Shown here: positions 8,274-16,863 of the stretch, one piece after another
Numbering within the stretch: the first letter of the stretch is position 1
How the letters are laid out: each line of letters opens with the position of its first letter
Source of the DNA: Chelativorans xinjiangensis
GTDB taxonomy: Bacteria > Pseudomonadota > Alphaproteobacteria > Rhizobiales > Rhizobiaceae
Assembly (NCBI RefSeq): GCF_009812055.1
Contig: NZ_WQNH01000017.1
Coordinates: forward strand, 1 to 64,000
Length of the DNA: 64,000 bases
Direction of reading: 5' to 3'
Program-made: the position numbers and the translations under genes
The notes under the pieces: model-generated
The model's input: only the letters and a program-made list of their open reading frames with translations
Database searches by the model: none
Told to the model about the DNA's origin: nothing

Positions 8274-8764
8274 ACAAGGCATCCACTCCCCGCGAGTTCA
8301 CGGGCCGGCATATGCTGTTTTTGATGCTGGCCTTCTTCGGCATCATCATCGGCGTGAACGTCACAATGGCGGTTCTGGCGAGCGCGAGCTGGACCGGCTT
8401 TGTCGTCAGGAACTCCTATGTTGCCAGCCAGCAGTTCAACGAGCGGGCGGCGGAAGGCCGTGCCCAGACAGCCCTCGGTTGGGAGGGCGAACTGAAGGTG
8501 GCCGATGGTGCAATCAGCTATCGCATGCGCGACGCCGGGGGCGGCACCGTCCGGCTCGAAGGCGTGACGATCAACCTGCACCGCCCGGTGACCGCCGACG
8601 AAGACATGTTGCTTAAGCTCGATCCCGTGGGAGACGGCGCTTTCGCAGCACGGCACGGACCGGGTGACGGCACATGGGTGGTCAGGATCGAGGCGGAGGC
8701 TGGGCTCGACCATCCGTACCGGGACGTGCGCCGCGTCACTATCCGTGACGGAGCACTCAGATGA
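8270..8764 (+). CDS. ccoH: cbb3 oxidase assembly protein CcoH (FixH)
   Basis: This 164-residue FixH-family protein has one N-terminal membrane anchor (RHMLFLMLAFFGIIIGVNV, about residues 14-36) followed by SWTGFVVRNSYVASQQFN, the conserved FixH stretch, and a periplasmic domain. It is required for stable assembly of the cbb3 complex. It overlaps ccoG at the 5' end and ccoI at the 3' end by four bases each, consistent with coupled translation. Confidence 0.93.
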   Translation: MNKASTPREFTGRHMLFLMLAFFGIIIGVNVTMAVLASASWTGFVVRNSYVASQQFNERAAEGRAQTALGWEGELKVADGAISYRMRDAGGGTVRLEGVTINLHRPVTADEDMLLKLDPVGDGAFAARHGPGDGTWVVRIEAEAGLDHPYRDVRRVTIRDGALR

Positions 8765-11007
8765 GCTGCTGCGCGCCCGGCGCGGAAAGCGCGCTCGACC
8801 TTGCTAAGGCGGCCGGCCCCGCGCCCGACGAAATCCGCCTCGCCAGCCGCGCACTCGGCGATGGCCTGATGCAGACGGACCTTGCCGTCCCCGGCGTCCA
8901 TTGCGGCGCCTGCATCCAGGCCATCGAAAGCGCGCTCGGAAAGCTCGACGGGGTCGTCCACGCGCGCGTCAACCTTTCCACGAAACGCGTGAGCGTTAAA
9001 TGGCGCGGGGAGGTCTTGCCGCCGATCGCCGAAACGTTCAACCGGCTCGGCTACGCAGCGCATCTCTTCGAAGACGACGCCGGCAAGGACGAGACGCTGT
9101 GGGAGCTGATCCGCGCCGTGGCGGTAGCGGGCTTTGCTGCGGGGAACATCATGCTTCTGTCGGTCTCCGTCTGGTCCGGGGCGGACGAAGCAACGCGCGA
9201 CCTGTTCCACTGGATCTCCGCGCTGATCGCCATTCCCGCCCTTGTCTACGCCGGCCGCATCTATTTCCGCTCCGCCTGGAACGCGCTCAGCCACGGACGC
9301 ATGAACATGGACGTGCCGATCGCCCTCGGCGTATCGCTTGCCTACGGCATGAGCCTCTACGAGACGATCCATCACGGGCAGCACGCCTATTTCGACGCCT
9401 CCGTCTCACTGCTTTTCTTCCTGCTCATCGGCCGGACGCTCGACCATGTGATGCGCCAGCGTGCGCGTACTGCGGTAACGGGCCTCGCCCGGCTTTCGCC
9501 GCGCGGGGCGATGGTCGTCCGCGAGGACGGCGGTCGCGACTACCTCCCGCTTGGCGAGATCGCCCCCGGCATGCGGCTTCTCATCGCCGCCGGCGAGCGT
9601 ATCCCGGTGGATGGCATCGTAAGGGGCGGTACCTCCGACATCGATTGCTCGATGGCGACGGGCGAGAGTGCGCCGCAGGTGGCTGAACCGGGTGCCTCGG
9701 TTCGAGCCGGCATGCTCAACCTCACCCAGCCCGTCACCATCGAGGCGCTGGCAGCGGCAAAGGATTCCTTCCTTGCCGAGATGATGCGGCTGATGGAGGC
9801 GGCGGAAGGCGGGCGCGCCCGCTATCGCCGGCTTGCAGACCGCGTCTCCGCGCTCTACTCGCCGCTGGTACACCTGACAGCCCTCCTCACCTTCGCCGGC
9901 TGGATGCTGGCCACCGGCGACTGGCATCGCGCTATCACCATCGCCATCGCCGTCCTCATCATCACCTGCCCCTGCGCGTTGGGCCTTGCGGTTCCCATCG
10001 TCCAAGTGGTCGCCGCGCGGCGTCTCTTTGAGAACGGCATCATGGTCAAGGACGGCTCAGCGATGGAGCGGCTCGCCGAGATCGACATGGCCGTGTTCGA
10101 CAAGACGGGCACACTGACCATGGGATCGGCAAGGCTTGAAAACGCCGGCGAGATCGATGCCGGGGCGCTGGCGCTGGCCGGCGCTATCGCCGCGCATTCG
10201 CGCCATCCCCTGTCGCAGGCCGTCGCAGCGGCGGCAGGCCGCCTGGACGGTGGAGCCCCGCGCTTCGATCGCGTGGAAGAAATCCCCGGCTGTGGCATCG
10301 AGGCCAAGGCCGGCGCCGTCACGTGGCGGCTCGGCCGCGCGCAATGGGCGCTCGGACGTGATGAAGCGGACGGTACGGTGCTTGCGCGCAATGGTATCGG
10401 GATCGCCGTCTTTCGTTTCGAGGATCGGGTGCGGCCGGGTGCGGAGGAAGCTGTGGGCCGGCTCGAGGCCGACGGCATCCCGGTCGAGATCATGTCCGGC
10501 GACGAAGAGAGCAGGGTGGCCCTCACGGCGAAGCGGCTCGGCGTGGAGCACTATCGTTCCGGCGTCCTCCCGGACGACAAGGCTAACCGCATGGCCGTGC
10601 TCGCAGCCGCGGGCCACAAGGTGCTGATGGTGGGCGACGGCCTCAATGATGCACCGGCGCTGGCGGCCTCCCACGTATCGATGGCCCCGGTGACCGCCGC
10701 CGACATCGGCCGCAACGCGGCAGACTTCGTCTTCCTGCGCGAAAAACTGACGGCCGTCCCCGTGGCGCTCGACGTCGCCCGCCGGTCGGGGCGGCTCATC
10801 CGGCAGAACTTCGCGCTTGCCATCGGCTACAATGCGCTGGCTGTCCCCATTGCCGTCCTGGGCTATGTCACGCCTCTTTTGGCAGCAGTGGCGATGTCGG
10901 TCTCCTCACTCCTGGTCATCGGCAACGCCCTGAGGCTCAGCGGCGCATATCGGGCCGCAATGAAACAGGAAGAAGCGCGTTCCAGCGCGCTTGCGAGGGC
11001 TATATGA
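8761..11007 (+). CDS. ccoI: Copper-translocating P-type ATPase CcoI (FixI)
   Basis: CcoI is the P1B-type ATPase that exports copper for insertion into CuB of CcoN. The 748-residue protein has a Cys-rich N-terminus (MSCCAP), a heavy-metal-associated domain with HCGACIQAIE (about residue 46), and eight expected membrane helices. It carries the CPC translocation motif in TCPCALGLAVP, the phosphorylation motif DKTGTLT and the hinge motif MVGDGLNDAPAL. All key residues are present. It overlaps ccoH and ccoS by four bases each. Confidence 0.96.
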   Translation: MSCCAPGAESALDLAKAAGPAPDEIRLASRALGDGLMQTDLAVPGVHCGACIQAIESALGKLDGVVHARVNLSTKRVSVKWRGEVLPPIAETFNRLGYAAHLFEDDAGKDETLWELIRAVAVAGFAAGNIMLLSVSVWSGADEATRDLFHWISALIAIPALVYAGRIYFRSAWNALSHGRMNMDVPIALGVSLAYGMSLYETIHHGQHAYFDASVSLLFFLLIGRTLDHVMRQRARTAVTGLARLSPRGAMVVREDGGRDYLPLGEIAPGMRLLIAAGERIPVDGIVRGGTSDIDCSMATGESAPQVAEPGASVRAGMLNLTQPVTIEALAAAKDSFLAEMMRLMEAAEGGRARYRRLADRVSALYSPLVHLTALLTFAGWMLATGDWHRAITIAIAVLIITCPCALGLAVPIVQVVAARRLFENGIMVKDGSAMERLAEIDMAVFDKTGTLTMGSARLENAGEIDAGALALAGAIAAHSRHPLSQAVAAAAGRLDGGAPRFDRVEEIPGCGIEAKAGAVTWRLGRAQWALGRDEADGTVLARNGIGIAVFRFEDRVRPGAEEAVGRLEADGIPVEIMSGDEESRVALTAKRLGVEHYRSGVLPDDKANRMAVLAAAGHKVLMVGDGLNDAPALAASHVSMAPVTAADIGRNAADFVFLREKLTAVPVALDVARRSGRLIRQNFALAIGYNALAVPIAVLGYVTPLLAAVAMSVSSLLVIGNALRLSGAYRAAMKQEEARSSALARAI

Positions 11008-11171
11008 CCAACCTTGCGATTCTCATCCCTGTTGCACTGTTCCTCGGTGCTCTGGGACTCGGCGCCTTTCTATGGACGCTCAGGAGCGGGCAATACGAAG
11101 ATCTCGACGGAGCGGCCGAGCGCGTGCTGTTTGATATCCCGGAGGGAGATCAGCCGGAGTCCGGCGCGTAA
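11004..11171 (+). CDS. ccoS: cbb3 oxidase maturation protein CcoS (FixS)
   Basis: The 55-residue protein (starting MTNLAILIPVALFLGALGLG) has one transmembrane helix followed by FLWTLRSGQYEDLDGAAERVLFD. The motif W-x-L-[RK]-S-G-Q-[FY]-[DE]-D-L-[DE]-G-x-x-x-R-[IV]-L is the signature of CcoS/FixS. It starts inside the ccoI stop (ATGA) and closes the ccoGHIS operon. It is needed for cofactor insertion into the oxidase. Confidence 0.95.
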   Translation: MTNLAILIPVALFLGALGLGAFLWTLRSGQYEDLDGAAERVLFDIPEGDQPESGA

Positions 11172-11184
11172 GCGCCGCGGTCGC

Positions 11185-11203
11185 ATCTCCACGAGGTGGA
11201 GAT
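11185..11203. terminator. Hairpin between ccoS and the convergent MFS gene
   Basis: ATCTCCAC-GAG-GTGGAGAT forms a perfect 8-bp stem with a 3-base loop, 14 bases after the ccoS stop. It lies between two convergent genes, so it may stop transcription from either side. There is no clear T-run, so the assignment is tentative. Confidence 0.45.
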
Positions 11204-11289
11204 CAGTCAGCCAAACCAGCTTCTTCAAATCGGTATTCATCTTTGATCGTCCGCCCACCTCGCAAATGCGTGCTTGTTCGCCTCGTCTC

Positions 11290-12528
11290 TCAACGCGACC
11301 GGGCCAAAGCTGCCGCTGTCCAGAAGCCGATGCACAAGACGAGCGCGCCCACACCCACCGCGATCAGAACCGCGTCATATCCTCCTGTGACCGACCACAG
11401 CCAGGCGGCTGCCAGCGGCGAGACCGCCTGCATGAGGTTCATCGGCGCGACCAGGACCCCGTTGATCGAGCCATAGCCTTCGCGGCTCACCATTTCAGGC
11501 ACCGCCAGCCCGCGCACGATGGTGATCATGCCGTTCGCCGCGCCGTAGCAGGCGGCTATGGCCGCGATGACGATCACTTCCGGCGGCGCCCAGGCAAAAC
11601 CGACGACGGCGAGCGGAAAAATGATGACGATCATGGAACCGATGGAGCGGACGGGAGCGTGCGGGGCGAAGACCCAGATCAGGATACGGCCGGCGACCTG
11701 GGCGGGACCGATCACCGCCATCACGGCAACGACGCCGGCGGCGCTGAGCCCGCGCTCCAGAAGCAGCGGATAGAGGTGGAAAGTCAGGGTGGAGAAAGCC
11801 GCGGCATAGGCGACGAAGGCCAGCATCAGCGCCCAGAAGACCGGACGGCGGACCGTCCACGCGACAGCCTTGCGGCCGGTCAGCGGCAATGGCTCGTGCG
11901 GCTCGCGAACGGGAACCGGATGGTCCTTCTTCGGGTCGATGGCGAAGAAGTAGAGACCACCGCAGATGACGATGTTGATGGCGCCCAGCGCCATCAAGGC
12001 GCCACGCCATCCGAACACGTCGATCAGCAACTGGATGAGCGGGATGAAGACGGTGGAGGCAAAACCGCCCCAGAGCGTCAGGGCGGTGATGCCGCGCCGC
12101 GCCCCGCTCGCGCCCACGCGCCGCGTGATCACGGCAAAGGCCGGCTCGTAAAGATTGGCGGCCTGAAGGCAGCCGATCCCCGCCAGGATGACATAGAACA
12201 GGACGATGTTCGAAACCTGCGACCAGGCGGCAAGCAGTAGGCCGGCCGCAACCGCCGCCGCGCCCATAACATAGCGCCCCCGGCCACGATCGATCGCCGC
12301 TCCGACCGGATAGGCAGCCAGCCCCGCCAGCGCCAGGCCCAGCGTCGCCGCTCCATAGATCTCCGGCTTGGACCAGCCAAGGTCGAGGCGCATCGCTTCG
12401 GCCAGCAGCGGGAAGCTGTAGTACAGCGAACCCCAGGAACATATCTGGGCGATACCGAGCGCCGTGATCAGCCAGCCGACCTCGGCATCGCGTGTTCGGG
12501 ATTGGCCTTCGATGGCACTTGTCGTCAC
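11290..12528 (-). CDS. MFS transporter in ars locus (ArsK-like candidate)
   Basis: The 412-residue major facilitator has about 12 hydrophobic segments. It starts with EVGWLITALGIAQICSWGSLYYSFPLL and includes motif-A-like loop residues DRGRGRY between helices 2 and 3. The GTG at 12528 overlaps the stop of the upstream ArsO-like remnant by four bases (GTGA), implying co-translation, and this decides the start. It belongs to the operon with arsR and arsH, so an arsenical efflux role like that of ArsK (an MFS arsenite/antimonite exporter described in Rhizobiales) is likely. The substrate itself cannot be read from sequence. No ACR3/ArsB pump is present in the window, which strengthens the case that this is the arsenic exporter. 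Confidence 0.7.
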   Translation of the reverse strand: MTTSAIEGQSRTRDAEVGWLITALGIAQICSWGSLYYSFPLLAEAMRLDLGWSKPEIYGAATLGLALAGLAAYPVGAAIDRGRGRYVMGAAAVAAGLLLAAWSQVSNIVLFYVILAGIGCLQAANLYEPAFAVITRRVGASGARRGITALTLWGGFASTVFIPLIQLLIDVFGWRGALMALGAINIVICGGLYFFAIDPKKDHPVPVREPHEPLPLTGRKAVAWTVRRPVFWALMLAFVAYAAAFSTLTFHLYPLLLERGLSAAGVVAVMAVIGPAQVAGRILIWVFAPHAPVRSIGSMIVIIFPLAVVGFAWAPPEVIVIAAIAACYGAANGMITIVRGLAVPEMVSREGYGSINGVLVAPMNLMQAVSPLAAAWLWSVTGGYDAVLIAVGVGALVLCIGFWTAAALARSR

Positions 12529-12776
12529 GCGGCACTCCGGCAACAGGCGGCCTGAGGCGCCGATGCGCTCTCGGCCGGAGCCGCATTTGTAGCGCAGCCG
12601 CAGCCCTCTTCACCATGGGCCTTGGCGCCGGCATTCTTGGGACAGCACGCGTCCACACCCTGTGAGAAGACGCGAGGGCGCAGACGACGCTGCGCGAAAT
12701 GGGCAGCGGCGGCGAGGCCGACCGACCCCGCACCGATGACGGCGACCGGATGATCTCGATGGGCCATGTTGTTCAT
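12525..12776 (-). pseudogene. Internally deleted ArsO-like flavoprotein with Cys-rich tail
   Basis: The 83-residue reading frame begins with a typical Rossmann dinucleotide-binding start (HPVAVIGAGSVGLAAAAHFA) of the flavoprotein monooxygenases found in ars operons. It then jumps after about 38 residues to a cysteine-rich tail, DACCPKN...EEGCGC...ACCRSAA. I recall this kind of tail from the C-terminus of ars-linked NAD(P)/FAD proteins of about 400 residues. The catalytic middle is missing in frame, so it is probably a deletion remnant. It still has an AAGGA ribosome binding site, an intact frame and a four-base overlap with the MFS gene, so translation may persist for coupling or for metal(loid) binding by its six cysteines. 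An AATTCGAATT palindrome lies just upstream (12796-12805). Confidence 0.6.
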
Positions 12777-12828
12777 TTCTACTGTCCTTCCAGAAAATTC
12801 GAATTATAAACGCAAAAAAAGCTGGGCT

Positions 12829-13155
12829 TCAGGATGCTCCCGCGCGTGCAATGACGACGGGCGGGCAGGTCCCGTCCGCACAGCACTCATCGGCGAGATA
12901 GCCCAACAGCGCTTGCATTGTGAGGTAGTTCGCCCGGCAGATAAGCGTCGTCGCCTGCCGCTCCTGCGTTACCAGCCCAGTCTCGCACAAGCGCTTGCAA
13001 TGATGCGACAATGTTGAGGCAGGGATGCCGAGCTTCCTCTGAACCTGCCCCACCGACATCCCTTCCCCTCCGGCCCGCACCAAGATGCGGTAGATCTTGA
13101 GCCGGGTCGGGTTGCCCAGCGCTTCGAGTTGTGCGGCGGCTTCTTCGTGTTTCAT
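12829..13155 (-). CDS. arsR: ArsR-family metalloregulator
   Basis: The 108-residue winged-helix repressor has the HTH segment SVGQVQRKLGIPASTLSHHCKRLCETGLV. It lacks the classic ELCVCDL metal motif of E. coli-type ArsR. Instead it has Cys53, Cys57 and Cys73 plus a C-terminal cluster Cys91-Cys92-x4-Cys97 (DECCADGTC), as in other ArsR subclasses that bind As(III) through C-terminal cysteines. It is read leftward after arsH. A TTCCAT-N4-ATGGAA palindrome 42-57 bases upstream of its start is a likely autoregulatory operator. It presumably controls arsR, the MFS gene and possibly arsH. Confidence 0.88.
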   Translation of the reverse strand: MKHEEAAAQLEALGNPTRLKIYRILVRAGGEGMSVGQVQRKLGIPASTLSHHCKRLCETGLVTQERQATTLICRANYLTMQALLGYLADECCADGTCPPVVIARAGAS

Positions 13156-13196
13156 GGAAATAGTTTAGGTGAGCGTTTTCGGCAGGTCAATCGAAC

Positions 13197-13212
13197 TTCC
13201 ATTAACATGGAA
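13197..13212. promoter_or_regulatory. Palindromic operator candidate upstream of arsR
   Basis: TTCCATTAACATGGAA is a perfect 6-bp inverted repeat with a 4-base spacer, in the 81-base gap between the arsH stop and the arsR start. A related element (TTTCATGGAAA) overlaps the arsR start codon. The position fits ArsR autoregulation. Confidence 0.5.
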
Positions 13213-13236
13213 ATTGCCACGCTGGACCGATTATTG

Positions 13237-13968
13237 TTACTGTGATCGCTGGTTCACCCGAGTTGAAACCTCCTCGGCGCTTTCCACCCGCTCAGAGTAG
13301 CGGTCCGTCAGGTAGCTGGTGCAGTCGCGCAGAAGCAGCGTGAACTTCATCAACTCCTCCATCACGTCGACGATGCGGTTGTAGTAGGGCGATGGTTTCA
13401 TCCGCCCCGTCTCGTCGAACTCCGCGAAGGCCTTGGCGACCGAGGACTGGTTGGGGATGGTGAACATGCGCATCCAGCGGCCGAGCACGCGAAGCTGGTT
13501 GACGGCGTTGAAACTCTGCGAGCCGCCGCAGACCTGCATGACGGCGAGCGTGCGCCCCTGGGTTGGCCGGACGCCACCCATGGAGAGCGGCAGCCAGTCG
13601 ATCTGCGCCTTCATGATGCCGGTCATTGAGCCGTGGCGCTCCGGCGAGCACCAGACCTGCCCCTCCGACCATAGCGACAGCTCACGCAGTTCCTTCACCT
13701 TCGGATGATCGGCCGAGGTGGAGTCTGGCAGCGGCAAAGCGGCGGGATTGAAGATGCGCACCTCCGCTCCCAGGCGTCGAAGGATTCGCGTGGCTTCCTC
13801 CGTCGCTAAGCGTGAATAGGAACGCTCACGCAATGAGCCGTAGAGCATGAGAATGCGGGGCGCATGCGTCGAACGCGGGGCGTCGAACAATGCCACTGGA
13901 TCGATTTGTCGGAACTTCTCGTCGACGATGTTGGGGAACGTATCCATGGGAAGAGTGGATTCGGCCAT
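13237..13968 (-). CDS. arsH: ArsH, NADPH-dependent FMN reductase / organoarsenical oxidase
   Basis: ArsH oxidises trivalent methyl- and aryl-arsenicals to the less toxic pentavalent forms using FMN and NADPH. The 243-residue protein has the flavodoxin-like phosphate loop [16 protein letters not shown] (about residue 40), the ArsH motifs [20 protein letters not shown] and [18 protein letters not shown], and normal length. The ATG at 13968 follows an AAAGGACA site. It has its own promoter with a long palindrome over the -10 (14015-14072). It lies upstream of arsR on the same strand. Confidence 0.94.
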   Translation of the reverse strand: MAESTLPMDTFPNIVDEKFRQIDPVALFDAPRSTHAPRILMLYGSLRERSYSRLATEEATRILRRLGAEVRIFNPAALPLPDSTSADHPKVKELRELSLWSEGQVWCSPERHGSMTGIMKAQIDWLPLSMGGVRPTQGRTLAVMQVCGGSQSFNAVNQLRVLGRWMRMFTIPNQSSVAKAFAEFDETGRMKPSPYYNRIVDVMEELMKFTLLLRDCTSYLTDRYSERVESAEEVSTRVNQRSQ

Positions 13969-14014
13969 GCTTGTCCTTTTGGACTTGTCCTTCTGGGTGC
14001 ACGCATCGAGTGCA

Positions 14015-14072
14015 CACTACCATATTTCGACTCTAATCGAATTATGGTAGTGTCGCAACGTTGCCCAGTCAA
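14015..14072 (-). promoter_or_regulatory. arsH promoter with long palindromic operator
   Basis: Reading leftward, TTGACT (14067-14072) and TACCAT (14044-14049) are separated by 17 bases and look like -35 and -10 boxes. The -10 lies inside a 38-base imperfect palindrome (14015-14052) whose outer arms CACTACCATA/TATGGTAGTG are perfect and whose inner arms are TTCGA-N6-TCGAA; 16 of 19 pairs match. Such a layout fits repression by an ArsR dimer or dimers. The sequence differs from the palindrome upstream of arsR, so a second regulator is possible. Confidence 0.6.
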
Positions 14073-14331
14073 CCTATTTCGGCAAGAGTCGAAGTTTCGT
14101 TTCAGCGCACCCGCCGCCTATCCAGATCATCTGCACTCTGGTCGAACGACCCCTCTTCTGGTTGAGACCGGCCAGGTTCAGGGCGTAGACCCCCAGGGCG
14201 AAGATATCAGGTCGCCATATCATAGCGCCGTTGCAGAAGAATTCCCGCGGCGCTAACCAAACCACGTCCGTCGCTTGCGCGGAAGAAGGCCGCCGCAGCT
14301 TGTCCGCGACGGCCATGACCGCGTCCATGGG
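14073..14331. other. Intergenic gap downstream of aioA
   Basis: This stretch lies between the aioA stop and the arsH promoter. In many aio loci a cytochrome c and moeA follow aioA; neither is here. The short open frames in the gap have no recognisable domains and no ribosome binding sites. I see no convincing gene or terminator. Confidence 0.5.
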
Positions 14332-16851
14332 TCAGATGGCGCTGTATTCCTTGGACTTGAACGACAGGTGGGCGACCGAGGCGGGAGCATCCGCGATCTT
14401 GCGGATATTGCCCCAGGTCTGCTTGTAATTCGGGATGATCAGCTCGTTCGTGCCAGCGTTGACGACATTGCCCTGCACGCCGGTAGGAAAGGCAAAGAGC
14501 ATGAACGTCTCGCCCGGGCGGGCCGAGGGCGCGGGATAGACCATCGCCTGGGTCGAACCGGCGTCGTTGTAGACCTCGACCAGATCGCCTTCCTTGACGC
14601 TCAGCTTCGCCATGTCGTCCGGGTGCATCTCGATGAAGGGGAACGGCCAGCGGTCCATGACCAGATCGTTCTCCACGTCGAGATAGGCTGACTGCCAGAC
14701 GAGATTGGCGCGGCCGTTGTTGATGAGGAACGGATAGTTCGCCTGCTGCTCCTGCTTGCCCGGCGCCTGCAACCCCCGCCAAGCGGCATGCATGAAACGG
14801 GCCTTGCCGTCCTCGGTGCCGAATTTGCCGTCCTCGTAGAGGCGCTTCGTGCCGACGATCTTGCCGTCCTCGTAGCCGATGGCAGGCTCCTGGAAGCCGT
14901 TGGTGCCCATCGCGCGCAGCCGTTCATAGGTGACGTGTTCGCCCCCGCCGGCGGTGGCATGATAGCCGTCCACGAAGGCGTCTTCCTCGGTCTGCCAGTC
15001 GAAGCCGTCGAAGTTTGCAGCGATCTCGGGCTTACCAAGGTCGGTGAGGACGCGCTGCATGTGGTTGGCGATACGCGCGGCGATCAGGCAGTCGGGCATG
15101 GCTTGGCCGGGCGGATCCATATAGCGCTCGGTCAGCCGCATGCGCCGCTCGCCGTTCATGGAGGTGAGGTTCATTTCACCGGAGGTAGCGGCCGGAAGCA
15201 CTACGTGGCAGGCCTCGCCGATCCTGGTCGGCACGATGTCGACGTCGACGGCGAACAGGCCTCCATCGTCGATCGCCGCGACGATGGCGTCCACCATCGC
15301 CTCGCGATCGCCATAGGGCACCTTGTTCATCGCGTCCTTCACCTTGTCGGTGCGCATCTTGTAGACGCGCTTGAACTCGGCCGCGTTCAGTGTGGTCTTG
15401 TAGTGGTCGCAGCCCCAGATGTGGTGGACGCCGCCCTGCCCTTCGATCAGAAGCTTGTCGACATAAGCCGCGGGACGTCCGACATGCGCGTCACCCGGGC
15501 GGGCATAACCTTCCTGGTGGCCGCCGAGGCGAACGACGCCGCCGCCGGCCCGTCCGACATTGCCGGTGGCAAGAGCGATATTCACCAGCGCGCCATTGGT
15601 GCGGTAGTTGTCGTTGCCCCAGATCAGGCCCTTCTCATAGGCGAACATGGTGCGCCGGCGGGCACCACCCTCCTTGGGCTCGGCGATCCATCTCGCCGCC
15701 TTGCGGATGTCGTCTGGAGCGAGGCCGGTGATCTTGGCTGCCTCCTCGATCGACATGCGGTTGCCCTCGCGCGCGGCGGCAAAGCTCGTCAGCACGCCCG
15801 GATGCGCCGGGTCGCTTCCGTCGCCGGTGCCGGCTTCGCTCGTGGTGCTGGCGTCGATGAAATCCTGGTCGACCCAGCCCCTGTCGGCGATCTCGGTGAA
15901 GAGCGCGTTGAAGAGTGCGAGGTCCGTGCCGGACTTGATCTGCAGGTGCAGGACATTCTCCGTGCCTGCCTCCGCTTCGCAGGCCGCTACCGTGACCGTG
16001 CGCCGAGGATCGACGATGACAATGCGGCCACGATCGTGCGGCTCGCCCGCAAGCTGCTCGTTCTTCTTGCCGAGCGAGGTCCCGCGCAGGTTCGGGACCC
16101 AATGGTTGAGGAAGTAGTTGGTCTGCGTCTCCAGCGAATTCGCCCCGACCACCATGATCGTGTCGGCGAGCTCGGCATCCTCGTAGCAATTGTTGAGCTC
16201 GCCCACGCCCATGTCGCGCGTGCCGTGGACCTCGGAATTGTAGGCAGGGCGGTTGTGGATACGGATGTTCTTGACCTTCATCGCCCCGAAATAGAGCTTT
16301 CCGGTGCCCCAGGTGTTCTCGTATCCACCGCCGGCACCACCATGGTCGAAGGCGGAGACGAAGAGCGCGTCCTCGCCTTTCTCGGCTACCACGCGGGCGG
16401 TGACGCGGGCGACGAGATCGAGCGCGTCGTCCCAGCTCGTCGGCTGCATCTGGCCATAGCGCCAGACCAGCGGGGCGGTGAGCCGCTGCTGCTGCGTGGA
16501 ACGAGCCTGCGAGTAGCTCATCTCCGCCATTCGGGCGCCGCGAACGGAGCCGAGGCCGGAATTGACCATGCATTCATGGTCGGGCTTGATGACGATGTGA
16601 ACGTCTTTCCCGCCCTGCTTGACGATGTTGTACATGGACGGCGAGTACCAGGCATCCGTCTCTGCATATTGCTGCTCGGAAAGGTCGACCCCGAACACAT
16701 TCGCCGAAGGATCCGTGCCGCCCTGCTTGTTCACCGGCCAGGAATAGGCGTGGTAGCCGCAGCCGACGATACAATAGTGGCAGACGACATTGTGTTTGGT
16801 CGCGCCCGCCGGGATGATGGGCAGGCGGTCGATCTGTCTCTTGTAGGCCAT
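14332..16851 (-). CDS. aioA: Arsenite oxidase large subunit AioA (molybdopterin)
   Basis: AioA holds the bis-molybdopterin guanine dinucleotide centre and a [3Fe-4S] cluster and oxidises arsenite to arsenate in the periplasm, passing electrons to AioB. The 839-residue protein has the N-terminal cluster motif Cys24-x2-Cys27-x3-Cys31 (VVCHYCIVGCGYHAY), with a Ser rather than a fourth Cys expected further on. The AioA-typical HECMVNSGLGSVRGARMAEM stretch follows, then the molybdopterin segments TIMVVGANSLETQTNYF, GRIVIVDPRRT and MNLTSMNGERRMRL. Length is normal. It follows aioB by 12 bases and is carried to the periplasm by the Tat signal of AioB. No moeA or cytochrome c gene follows. Confidence 0.97.
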   Translation of the reverse strand: MAYKRQIDRLPIIPAGATKHNVVCHYCIVGCGYHAYSWPVNKQGGTDPSANVFGVDLSEQQYAETDAWYSPSMYNIVKQGGKDVHIVIKPDHECMVNSGLGSVRGARMAEMSYSQARSTQQQRLTAPLVWRYGQMQPTSWDDALDLVARVTARVVAEKGEDALFVSAFDHGGAGGGYENTWGTGKLYFGAMKVKNIRIHNRPAYNSEVHGTRDMGVGELNNCYEDAELADTIMVVGANSLETQTNYFLNHWVPNLRGTSLGKKNEQLAGEPHDRGRIVIVDPRRTVTVAACEAEAGTENVLHLQIKSGTDLALFNALFTEIADRGWVDQDFIDASTTSEAGTGDGSDPAHPGVLTSFAAAREGNRMSIEEAAKITGLAPDDIRKAARWIAEPKEGGARRRTMFAYEKGLIWGNDNYRTNGALVNIALATGNVGRAGGGVVRLGGHQEGYARPGDAHVGRPAAYVDKLLIEGQGGVHHIWGCDHYKTTLNAAEFKRVYKMRTDKVKDAMNKVPYGDREAMVDAIVAAIDDGGLFAVDVDIVPTRIGEACHVVLPAATSGEMNLTSMNGERRMRLTERYMDPPGQAMPDCLIAARIANHMQRVLTDLGKPEIAANFDGFDWQTEEDAFVDGYHATAGGGEHVTYERLRAMGTNGFQEPAIGYEDGKIVGTKRLYEDGKFGTEDGKARFMHAAWRGLQAPGKQEQQANYPFLINNGRANLVWQSAYLDVENDLVMDRWPFPFIEMHPDDMAKLSVKEGDLVEVYNDAGSTQAMVYPAPSARPGETFMLFAFPTGVQGNVVNAGTNELIIPNYKQTWGNIRKIADAPASVAHLSFKSKEYSAI

Positions 16852-16863
16852 CTTCCCCTCCCC

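Noticed and set aside
14074-14328. Open frame of 84 codons downstream of aioA
   Set aside because: No ribosome binding site, no similarity to cytochrome c or MoeA, and it runs into the arsH promoter region.
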